Below the pieces are notes generated by a model. The model did not search any database and had not been told where the DNA came from. It was given only the letters and a program-made list of their open reading frames with translations. Below, one piece after another: positions 1-5,707 of a DNA stretch of 7,749 bases (the first letter of the stretch is position 1; each line of letters opens with the position of its first letter). Both the position numbers and the translations under genes were made by a program. The DNA is from DASYYE01 sp035946955 (GTDB taxonomy: Bacteria > Actinomycetota > Actinomycetes > Streptosporangiales > Streptosporangiaceae): positions 1 to 7,749 of the forward strand of contig DASYYE010000519.1 in assembly GCA_035946955.1 (NCBI GenBank). The letters are read 5' to 3'.

Positions 1-69
1 CACGGTCGCCTCACTGACCCCGACCTTCGTGGCGACCTCTGCTAGCCGCCGGGTGCGTGCTGTCGTCAT
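1..69 (-). CDS. LacI-family transcriptional regulator, N-terminal fragment (continues beyond left edge)
   Basis: Reading the minus strand from an ATG at 69 gives 23 codons that run off the left edge. The peptide starts MTTARTRRLAEVA and continues KVGVSEATV. This is the classic start of a LacI/GalR regulator: a short basic arm, then the first helix-turn-helix (RLAEVA as helix 1, VSEATV as the recognition helix). Known members bind palindromic operators as dimers and release them when a sugar binds the C-terminal periplasmic-binding-like domain, which lies outside the window. It is divergent from the sugar-uptake operon, the usual arrangement for a local repressor. No clear Shine-Dalgarno precedes ATG 69. 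An in-frame ATG at 87 would add MSYGYN, which is less typical of the family. A TATGGT hexamer 6 nt before ATG 69 would suit a leaderless transcript, but it lacks a good -35. Family call is strong; the exact start is less certain. Confidence 0.85.
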   Translation of the reverse strand, partial: MTTARTRRLAEVATKVGVSEATV

Positions 70-87
70 GTTGTAACCATACGACAT
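68..87. repeat. Imperfect palindrome overlapping the regulator start codon
   Basis: ATGTTGTA (68-75) and TACGACAT (80-87) are inverted copies that match at 7 of 8 positions around a 4-base centre. The repeat covers most of the regulator's ATG and the alternative in-frame ATG. A protein bound here would block transcription or translation of the regulator gene, so it may be an autoregulatory site. That role is inferred from position and symmetry only. Confidence 0.35.
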
Positions 88-118
88 TGCCGCGCAAAGG
101 ATTGCGTGGCCAGCCGTG

Positions 119-133
119 TGTAAGCCGCTTACA
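119..133. promoter_or_regulatory. Candidate LacI-type operator
   Basis: TGTAAGCCGCTTACA is a perfect inverted repeat: 7-base arms around a single central base. The architecture matches the E. coli lac operator core TGTGAGCGGATAACA, also 15 bases with one central base, and the half-site TGTAAGC differs from the lac half-site TGTGAGC at one position. It lies 50 bases upstream of the divergent LacI-type gene, where a family member would be expected to bind. It is the strongest symmetric sequence in the control region. It is about 150 bases upstream of the candidate operon promoter, so it may act mainly on the regulator gene or through looping with a second site. Confidence 0.55.
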
Positions 134-242
134 TGCGAAACCAGGCAGTAACAAGTCGTCAGCAGTTGCAAGACGCGGTGCAGGCCAGGGAGATGAGATG
201 CCGTCTACCTGGGGCGCAACGGGGGCGAACGAGATCGGCCTA

Positions 243-257
243 CGTAAGCAAGTTATA
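243..257. promoter_or_regulatory. Possible second, degenerate operator
   Basis: CGTAAGCAAGTTATA matches the perfect palindrome at 119-133 at 10 of 15 positions, including the GTAAGC half-site. It overlaps a minus-strand TATAAC hexamer and lies just upstream of the candidate plus-strand -35 box. A pair of operators about 124 bases apart would allow repression by looping, as known for LacI. The match is partial and could be chance in a short AT-richer region. Confidence 0.3.
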
Positions 258-281
258 TCCTTGCGACTTTTCGTTGAAGTC

Positions 282-310
282 TTGCACTCAGATGTTCGTC
301 TCAGTATGTT
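282..310 (+). promoter_or_regulatory. Candidate promoter of the sugar-uptake operon
   Basis: TTGCAC (282-287) and TATGTT (305-310) are separated by 17 bases, the preferred spacing for a housekeeping sigma factor. The -10 box matches TATAAT at 4 of 6 positions and the -35 box matches TTGACA at 3 of 6. This would give a leader of roughly 110 bases before the binding-protein ATG at 428. An inverted repeat (265-281) abuts the -35 box and could be a regulator site. The boxes are weak individually, so the call rests on spacing and position. Confidence 0.35.
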
Positions 311-427
311 GATGCGGACGACGAAGGCGCCGCGGACATAGTCCGGAGGGCTGGTCCCGGGGCCTACGTAGCCACGGCCAGCGGCGCCGTGTCAGGCGCC
401 GGCACCGGCTCCCGGAAGGATCCCTCG

Positions 428-1825
428 ATGAGCAGACAGCATGACCGGCTGGCTGGCCGCCGCATGGCAGCGGCGGTCACTGCCGTGGTCGGCCTGGGCC
501 TGGCCGCCTCGGCCTGCTCTAGCACCGCAGCATCAAGCACTTCTGCCAGTGGCAGGGTGACCATCAGCATCGACTGTGCCCCACCTGCCGCCCAAGCCCC
601 GGTCGCTCACAAGGAGTGGCTCGCGGACGTCACGATGTTCGAAAAGGCCAATCCGGACATCACTGTCAACAGCATCTACAACTACCCCTGCGAGGTGCCC
701 GCCACCTTCACCGCGATGCTGCGGGCCGGGACCGAGCCGGACATCTTCTACACCTACTTCACCGACCTGCCGCAGGTGCTGCTGGCCGGGCAGGCGGCCG
801 ACATCACCCAGTACGTGAACACCAAGACCGTGCCCACTCTCTCCGACATCGTGCCGAGTGCGATGAAAGCGGTGACGGCGGGCAAGACGGTCTACGGCCT
901 GCCCACCGTCAACTACACCCAGGGCCTGATCTACAACCGCGCCCTGTTCAGCCAGGCGGGACTGAACCCGGACAACCCACCCACGACCTGGGCACAGGTG
1001 GAGACGGACGCCACCGCGATCGCCAAGCTGGGCCACGGCATCAATGGCTGGGGCGACTACAGCGCTGGCAACACCGGCGGCTGGCACTTCTCGTCCTACA
1101 TCGACGCGCTCGGCGGCTCAATGGTCAATGACAATGCCACCCCGCCGACCGCCAGCTTCAACAACGCCAACGGCCAGGCGGTCCTGCAGGCCCTGCACAC
1201 GCTGCGGTTCACCGACCATGCGATGAGCGCGACCCAGGGTCTGTCCTGGGGCTCACTGCAGCAGCAGTTCGCCGCGGGCAAGCTGGGCATGTACATCGCC
1301 GCCCCGGACGACATCTACAACGTGATCGTGCCCACCGACAAGGGCAATGTCAGCGACATCGGGATGGGCCCGCTGCCGAGCCTGAGCGGTCACCCGGCCG
1401 GGTCGCTCTCGGGCGGCAACGACTACATGTTCGCCAAGCACGACACCCCGGCTCAGATCAAGGCTGGCATCAAGTTCATCGACTTCGAGGACCTGACCCC
1501 GGGCAAAGGACAGTTCGACTTCGCCCGGACCAAGGCGGACGGCCAGTCGGTCGGCTTCCCCGAGCCCGAGTTGTTCGGCGGCACGACGGGCGCGCAGATC
1601 AATGCCCTGCGGGACAGGTACGCGACCGTCCACACCTCTTACTACGCACCGTTCATCGACGCACATGAGGCTGGTGACGGCGAGCCACTGGATGCCCAGG
1701 CCGTGTACAAGACGCTGGACCCGGTCATGCTGGCCGTACTCACCGAGCCGAACGCCAACATCCCGGCGCTGCTGGGGTCCGCGACGGCCAACGTCAACAC
1801 GATCCTGGCCAACAGCGCCGGCTAA
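428..1825 (+). CDS. ABC transporter sugar-binding lipoprotein (CUT1 family, extracellular solute-binding protein)
   Basis: A 465-residue extracytoplasmic binding protein that captures an oligosaccharide and delivers it to the two permeases encoded next. Residues 1-30 form a lipoprotein signal: RR at 11-12, a hydrophobic stretch at about 14-27, then ASAC with C30 as the lipidated cysteine. The lipobox has A rather than the usual L at -3. A Ser/Thr/Ala-rich tether follows. Solute-binding family 1 hallmarks are AGTEPDIF (100-107), YGLP (156-159) and YNRALFSQAGL (169-179); the length is normal. C50 and C88 could form a disulfide. I chose ATG 428 because GGAAGGA (414-420) sits 7 bases upstream and translation from there begins directly with the signal peptide; an in-frame GTG at 389 would add 13 unlikely residues. 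The ligand cannot be read from sequence. The neighbouring GH13 and GH87 genes suggest an alpha-gluco-oligosaccharide. Confidence 0.9.
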   Translation: MSRQHDRLAGRRMAAAVTAVVGLGLAASACSSTAASSTSASGRVTISIDCAPPAAQAPVAHKEWLADVTMFEKANPDITVNSIYNYPCEVPATFTAMLRAGTEPDIFYTYFTDLPQVLLAGQAADITQYVNTKTVPTLSDIVPSAMKAVTAGKTVYGLPTVNYTQGLIYNRALFSQAGLNPDNPPTTWAQVETDATAIAKLGHGINGWGDYSAGNTGGWHFSSYIDALGGSMVNDNATPPTASFNNANGQAVLQALHTLRFTDHAMSATQGLSWGSLQQQFAAGKLGMYIAAPDDIYNVIVPTDKGNVSDIGMGPLPSLSGHPAGSLSGGNDYMFAKHDTPAQIKAGIKFIDFEDLTPGKGQFDFARTKADGQSVGFPEPELFGGTTGAQINALRDRYATVHTSYYAPFIDAHEAGDGEPLDAQAVYKTLDPVMLAVLTEPNANIPALLGSATANVNTILANSAG

Positions 1826-1994
1826 CGGACAACCCATCCCGCGCTAAAGCCCAGATGATCATTATGACCATGATCGATGTACTGCTACGTATAAAAGATT
1901 GTCCGTACCTGCACATTGATCACTGACATCCATCCCGCGGGGCCGGCAGAAGGGGAGTCGGCCCCGCGATCTCCCGGAGATGACGGAGGTCGCG
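1826..1994 (+). other. AT-rich spacer between binding protein and first permease
   Basis: This is the longest gap inside the operon. Positions 1851-1920 contain 28 G or C in 70 bases (40%), far below the surrounding genes. The spacer holds an inverted repeat, GATCAT (1857-1862) with ATGATC (1870-1875) around a 7-base centre, and a TATAAA hexamer at 1890-1895 that matches a -10 box at 5 of 6 positions without a convincing -35. A strong GC hairpin (1936-1968) follows. It may carry an internal promoter, an operator, or an mRNA-processing site that lets the binding protein be made in excess of the permeases. Confidence 0.5.
1936..1968 (+). repeat. Intercistronic GC-rich stem-loop before the permease genes
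   Basis: CGCGGGGCCG (1936-1945) and CGGCCCCGCG (1959-1968) form a perfect 10-bp stem around a 13-base loop. No T-tract follows, so it is not a typical intrinsic terminator. Hairpins between a binding-protein gene and its permease genes, as known between malE and malF, stabilise the upstream mRNA or reduce downstream expression. That role is inferred here from position and strength. Confidence 0.7.
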
Positions 1995-2963
1995 ATGGCA
2001 AGGGTCGCCACGCTGCCCAAGCCTCAGGCTGGGCCGACCAGCGCGCGGGCGCGGACGGCGCGCAACCTCGGGCCGAAGGTCAGGCACAACCTGTCCGCCC
2101 ATGCCTTCCTGATCGGGGCGGTGCTGTGCTTCACGTTCTTCTCCTGGTACCCGATCGTGCGCGAAGTGGTCATGAGCTTCCAGCGGGCGGTCTACGGCGG
2201 TGGGTACACGTGGGCTGGCTGGTCGAACTACACCCGCATCTTCCACGACCCGACGTTCTGGCAGGCGTGGCGCAACACCCTGGAATTCACCCTGCTCGCG
2301 CTGGTCATCGGGTACGCGGTGCCGTTCGTGGTGGCGATCATCCTGAACGAGTTCCGGCACGCTCGCGGATACCTGCGGGTGATCGTGTACCTGCCCGTGA
2401 TGCTGCCACCCGCATCCGCGCTGCTGCTGTTCGCCTACTTCTACAACCCCCAGTACGGGCTGTTCGACGACATCCTCAGGTTCTTGCACCTGCCGGCCTC
2501 GCAGTGGGTGTTCACACCTGGGACGGGATTCGTCAGCACCGCGATGGTCTCGGTCGTGATTGCCTCCACCTGGATGAACATGGGCGCGGCCACGCTCATC
2601 TACCTGGCCGCACTGCAGAACATCCCCGGTGAGCTGTACGAGGCGGCTGAGCTGGACGGCGCCGGGGTGCTGTCGCGGATCAGGCACGTCACGATCCCGC
2701 AGACCAAGCTGATCCTGCTCATGCTGCTCATGCTGCAGGTCGTCGCGACCATGCAGATGTTCGTGGAGTCGTGGGTGCTGACCAACGGCGGCGGTGGGGT
2801 GGGGAACAACACGTTTTCGGTGGTGATGCTCATCTACCAATACGCGTTCGCGATGAGCGGGGCCAGCAACTACAACAGCGCATCCGCCCTGGGCGTGGTC
2901 CTCATGCTGGTGCTCGCCGTGTTCTCCGGCGGGTTCCTGTGGGCCACCCGAGAGCGCGGTTAG
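1995..2963 (+). CDS. CUT1 sugar ABC transporter permease, MalF/UgpA-like
   Basis: A 322-residue inner-membrane protein forming half of the translocation channel. A basic cytoplasmic N-terminus of about 35 residues precedes six hydrophobic segments, roughly at 36-56, 94-116, 127-150, 178-205, 236-260 and 295-317. The BPD-type permease signature that docks the ATPase is clear: EAAELDG begins at residue 216 and the motif ends IP at 234-235. I prefer ATG 1995 because GGAGG (1985-1989) lies 5 bases upstream; the earlier ATG at 1980 has its GGAG only one base away and would add just five residues. The gene follows the binding protein after a 169-base spacer with a hairpin, and its TAG stop overlaps the ribosome site of the second permease, so those two are probably translationally coupled. 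MalF-like rather than MalG-like is judged from gene order and the N-terminal extension. Confidence 0.93.
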   Translation: MARVATLPKPQAGPTSARARTARNLGPKVRHNLSAHAFLIGAVLCFTFFSWYPIVREVVMSFQRAVYGGGYTWAGWSNYTRIFHDPTFWQAWRNTLEFTLLALVIGYAVPFVVAIILNEFRHARGYLRVIVYLPVMLPPASALLLFAYFYNPQYGLFDDILRFLHLPASQWVFTPGTGFVSTAMVSVVIASTWMNMGAATLIYLAALQNIPGELYEAAELDGAGVLSRIRHVTIPQTKLILLMLLMLQVVATMQMFVESWVLTNGGGGVGNNTFSVVMLIYQYAFAMSGASNYNSASALGVVLMLVLAVFSGGFLWATRERG

Positions 2964-2977
2964 GAGGTCAGGCGGAC

Positions 2978-3874
2978 ATGGTCACTACCCGGGTCCAGCC
3001 CAGAACGCTGATCTCCAGCGCGGCGCTGAACCGGCCACGCGGCAAGGCCATCTACTGGGGTGCGCTGACGCTGGTGGTCGTGGTGTTCACCGTGGTGTTC
3101 ATCGGGCCGTTGTACTTCCTGTTCACCGACGGGCTGAAGTCCACGCAGGAGGTCATCGCCACGCCACCGACCCTGTACCCGCACCACGTGTACCCGAGCG
3201 GCTTCCGGCAGGCATTCGACCGGCTAGACCTCGCCCGGCTGCTGTGGAACACGGTGTACTACGCGTTCGGGGCACTGGCGTTCCAGTTGGTGTTCGACGT
3301 GGCCGCCGCGTACGCGCTGTCCAAGCTGCGGCCGGTCTTCGGCAACGTCATCTTCTTCCTAATGCTCGCCACCCTCATGATCCCAGCCACAGTGCTGGTG
3401 GTGCCGCAGTACGTGACCGTGGCCGACCTGCCGATCCTGCACGTGAACCTGATCGGCACCCCGGAAGCGATCTGGCTGCCATCGGTAGCCAACGCGTTCA
3501 CCATCTTCCTGCTCAAGCGGTTCTTCGACTCGATCCCGTCGGACTACATCGACGCTGCCCAGATCGACGGCGCCGCCCGCCTGACGATCCTGCTGCGGAT
3601 CGTGCTGCCGATATCGCGGCCCATCATCGCGGTGGTGTCGATCTTCGGGCTGGTCGCGGTGTGGAAAGACTTCCTGTGGCCGCTACTGGTCGAGTACGGC
3701 TACAGCCCGACCCGCGAGACCCTGAACGTCGGAATCTGGCAGGCAGCGGTCGGCACGCCACAGAACCTGATCATCGCCGCATCGGCCATGGCGGCGATCC
3801 CGACGATCGTGTTCTTCCTGGTCTTCCAGCGCAACATCATGGCCGGCTTGACAGCTGGAGGCTTGCGGGGCTGA
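2978..3874 (+). CDS. CUT1 sugar ABC transporter permease, MalG/UgpE-like
   Basis: A 298-residue inner-membrane partner of the preceding permease. Six hydrophobic segments are visible, the first at about 25-47 and the last at about 262-288. The early motif FTDGLKSTQEV, after the first segment, is typical of MalG-type subunits (SLK.....). The ATPase-docking loop reads DAAQIDG from residue 192 and ends LP at 210-211; the usual EAA is DAA, a conservative change seen in this family. ATG 2978 is chosen because AGGAGG (2962-2967) precedes it by 10 bases and the gene begins 14 bases after the first permease stops. Reading further upstream in this frame would overlap the first permease. No ATP-binding subunit gene follows, which is common for actinobacterial CUT1 systems that share one MsiK-type ATPase. 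Confidence 0.93.
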   Translation: MVTTRVQPRTLISSAALNRPRGKAIYWGALTLVVVVFTVVFIGPLYFLFTDGLKSTQEVIATPPTLYPHHVYPSGFRQAFDRLDLARLLWNTVYYAFGALAFQLVFDVAAAYALSKLRPVFGNVIFFLMLATLMIPATVLVVPQYVTVADLPILHVNLIGTPEAIWLPSVANAFTIFLLKRFFDSIPSDYIDAAQIDGAARLTILLRIVLPISRPIIAVVSIFGLVAVWKDFLWPLLVEYGYSPTRETLNVGIWQAAVGTPQNLIIAASAMAAIPTIVFFLVFQRNIMAGLTAGGLRG

Positions 3875-3915
3875 CCGCTCCCACAAGCCATTCTGCTGTT
3901 CCCTTCATCCGCCCG

Positions 3916-3939
3916 TCGGCGCAGGCCGCTGCGCACCGA
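3916..3939 (+). repeat. Intercistronic hairpin before the GH13 gene
   Basis: TCGG plus CGCAG (3916-3924) pairs with CTGCG and CCGA (3929-3933 and 3936-3939), with a GCCG loop and a 2-base bulge on the right arm. It lies in the 79-base gap after the second permease and ends just before the weak ribosome site AGTAGG (3941-3946). No T-tract follows. It could protect the upstream transcript or tune GH13 translation; this is inferred. Confidence 0.4.
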
Positions 3940-3953
3940 AAGTAGGTACCACC

Positions 3954-5630
3954 ATGCAGGAACTCCGAGGTGCCTGGTGGCGTAGTGCCGCCATCTACCA
4001 GCTGTACGTGCGCAGCTTCGCCGATGGCAACGGCGACGGCATCGGCGACCTGGCCGGGGTGCGCGCCCACCTGCGTTACCTCGCTGAGCTGGGCGTGGAC
4101 GCGGTCTGGTTCAACCCCTGGTACCCGTCGCCCATGGCGGACGCGGGCTATGACATCAGCGACTACCGCGACATAGACCCGGTCTTCGGCACGCTGGCCG
4201 ACGCCGACGCGGTGATCGCCGAGGCCCATGCCCTCGGCCTGCGGATCATCATCGATGTGGTCCCGAACCACGGCTCTGACCAGCATCCCTGGTTCCGCGA
4301 AGCGCTTGCTGCGAGGCCGGGCTCACCGGCCCGGGAGCGGTTCTGGTTCCGGCCCGGCCGCGGCGCAGGTGGTGACCTGCCGCCGAACGAGTGGCAGTCC
4401 CTGTTCGGCGGGCCCGCCTGGACCCGGGTCGACGGTCAGGGCGAGTGGTACCTGCACCTGTTCACGCCGGAGCAGCCCGACTTCAACTGGTCTGACACTG
4501 CCGTACGCCACGAGTTCGAGGACGTGCTGCGGTTCTGGTTCGACCGTGGCGCGGACGGCTTCCGGATCGATTCGGGAGCGTTGCTTACCAAGGACTCGTC
4601 GCTGCCCGAAGTCAGCTTGGATACACCGCCCGGGCCCACCCACCCCTACGCCGACCGTGACGAGGTGCACGAGGTCTACCGGTCCTGGCGGCGCTTGGCG
4701 GACGAGTACCCGGCGCGGGTGCTGGTCGGCGAGATCTGGGTTCCCGACGCGGTCCGGCTGGCCCGTTACGTCGGGCCGGGCGAGCTGCACACGGTCTTCA
4801 ACTTCCCGTACCTGGGCTGCCCGTGGGATGCAGCGGCGCTGCGCTCCGTCATCACTGGGACGCTGGAACTGCATGCGCTGGCGGGCGCCCCGGCCACCTG
4901 GGTGCTGTCCAACCACGACGTGGACCGTGTCGTCTCCCGCTACGGCCGGACAGACTCGTCCTTCGACCTGGCACTGCGGGCGTACTTCCACGGACTGCCC
5001 GTGGACCTCGAGCTGGGCACCCGCCGGGCCAGGGCCGCGGCGCTGCTGACCATGGCGCTGCCCGGCTCGGTGTATGTCTACCAGGGTGAGGAGCTCGGTC
5101 TCTGGGAGGTCCAGGACATTCCGGACGAGCTGCGGCAGGACCCGATGTGGCGGCGTAGCGGCGGGGCCGACCCCGGCCGCGACGGCAGCCGGGTGCCGCT
5201 GCCCTGGTCGGGCCCCGAGCCGCCGTTCGGCTTCTCCCCACCCGGGGCGGTGCAGCCCCCCTGGCTGCCGCAGCCCAAGGAGTGGCGCGAACTGACCGTG
5301 CAGGCCCAGGCCGACGCCGCCGGGTCGATGCTCTCGCTGTACCGCAGCGCACTGCGAACCCGCCGCGCCGAGCCCGCCCTCGGGGACGGCCCACTCGCCT
5401 GGCTGCCGTCGCCCGACGGGGTGCTGGCCTTTGATCGAGTGATAACAGCAAGTGATACGGGGGGCGGCGGCGGTGTGCGCTGCGTGGCGAACCTGTCGAG
5501 CGATCCCGTGCCACTCCCGGAGCACACCGCGGTGATCCTCGCCAGCGGCCCGCTCGCTCCTGGCGGCTTCCTGCCGCCGGACATGTCGGTCTGGCTGCGG
5601 GCGGCTCCTTCAGCTGAGCCACTCCGCTAG
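3954..5630 (+). CDS. GH13 alpha-glucosidase-type glycoside hydrolase, cytoplasmic
   Basis: A 558-residue alpha-amylase-clan enzyme without a signal peptide, so it probably acts on imported oligosaccharides in the cytoplasm, releasing glucose from non-reducing ends. The (beta/alpha)8 barrel begins with YQLYVRSFADGNGDGIGDLAG (from residue 15). Conserved region I is DVVPNH (101-106); region II is GFRID with nucleophile D206; region III is VGEIW with acid/base E260; region IV is SNHD with D322. All three catalytic acids are present. The C-terminal beta domain (about 470-550) carries an unusual Gly-rich loop at 493-507. After the nucleophile the sequence is SGALLTKD rather than the VAH..VKD of many actinobacterial alpha-glucosidases, indicating a distinct subgroup. 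The start is ATG 3954, with AGTAGG 7 bases upstream. Its place in the transporter operon parallels the aglA-type enzyme of alpha-glucoside operons. Linkage preference (alpha-1,4, alpha-1,3 or alpha-1,6) cannot be read from sequence. Confidence 0.88.
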   Translation: MQELRGAWWRSAAIYQLYVRSFADGNGDGIGDLAGVRAHLRYLAELGVDAVWFNPWYPSPMADAGYDISDYRDIDPVFGTLADADAVIAEAHALGLRIIIDVVPNHGSDQHPWFREALAARPGSPARERFWFRPGRGAGGDLPPNEWQSLFGGPAWTRVDGQGEWYLHLFTPEQPDFNWSDTAVRHEFEDVLRFWFDRGADGFRIDSGALLTKDSSLPEVSLDTPPGPTHPYADRDEVHEVYRSWRRLADEYPARVLVGEIWVPDAVRLARYVGPGELHTVFNFPYLGCPWDAAALRSVITGTLELHALAGAPATWVLSNHDVDRVVSRYGRTDSSFDLALRAYFHGLPVDLELGTRRARAAALLTMALPGSVYVYQGEELGLWEVQDIPDELRQDPMWRRSGGADPGRDGSRVPLPWSGPEPPFGFSPPGAVQPPWLPQPKEWRELTVQAQADAAGSMLSLYRSALRTRRAEPALGDGPLAWLPSPDGVLAFDRVITASDTGGGGGVRCVANLSSDPVPLPEHTAVILASGPLAPGGFLPPDMSVWLRAAPSAEPLR

Positions 5631-5707
5631 TCACTCCGGCTACTTCGTCAACGCGATGGAAGGAAGGAACGCCAGATCAGGCCCACGATTTGAAAGGTAG
5701 GACCGCC

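Larger units (their letters stand above)
70..427. other. Divergent intergenic control region between the lacI-type gene and the sugar-uptake operon
   Basis: About 360 bases separate the regulator start from the binding-protein start, and I see no convincing gene here. The region contains a perfect palindrome at 119-133, a weaker look-alike at 243-257, an imperfect palindrome at 68-87 and a candidate plus-strand promoter at 282-310. Two smaller inverted repeats flank the promoter: GCAAG at 248-252 with CTTGC at 260-264, and GACTT at 265-269 with AAGTC at 277-281. The ten-base word GGCCTACGTA occurs at 237-246 and again at 361-370. On the minus strand, TATAAC (252-257) resembles a -10 box for the regulator gene but has no good -35. 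The stretch is visibly richer in A and T than the genes around it, as expected for a two-way promoter region. Confidence 0.75.

Noticed and set aside
57..341. Open frame of 94 codons on the plus strand in the divergent region
   Set aside because: It overlaps the LacI-type gene start antisense, runs through the operator and promoter candidates, lacks a ribosome site and shows no recognisable family.
237..370. Ten-base direct repeat GGCCTACGTA (237-246 and 361-370) as an attachment or integration site
   Set aside because: It is too short, and there is no integrase or tRNA gene nearby. It is likely chance, perhaps linked to the TACGTA palindrome.
389..427. GTG at 389 as the start of the binding protein
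   Set aside because: It would put 13 hydrophilic residues before the signal peptide and place the good GGAAGGA ribosome site inside the gene. ATG 428 fits better.
1936..1968. The GC hairpin as an intrinsic terminator
   Set aside because: No T-rich run follows the stem, and the permeases clearly belong to the same system downstream.
1920..2840. Long minus-strand open frame opposite the first permease
   Set aside because: The plus strand encodes an unmistakable permease here. The opposite translation is rich in H, R, Q and G, as expected for a shadow of a high-GC gene.
4323..5525. Minus-strand open frame of about 400 codons opposite GH13
   Set aside because: All GH13 motifs are on the plus strand. 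The antisense translation is low-complexity in composition and has no domain I recognise.
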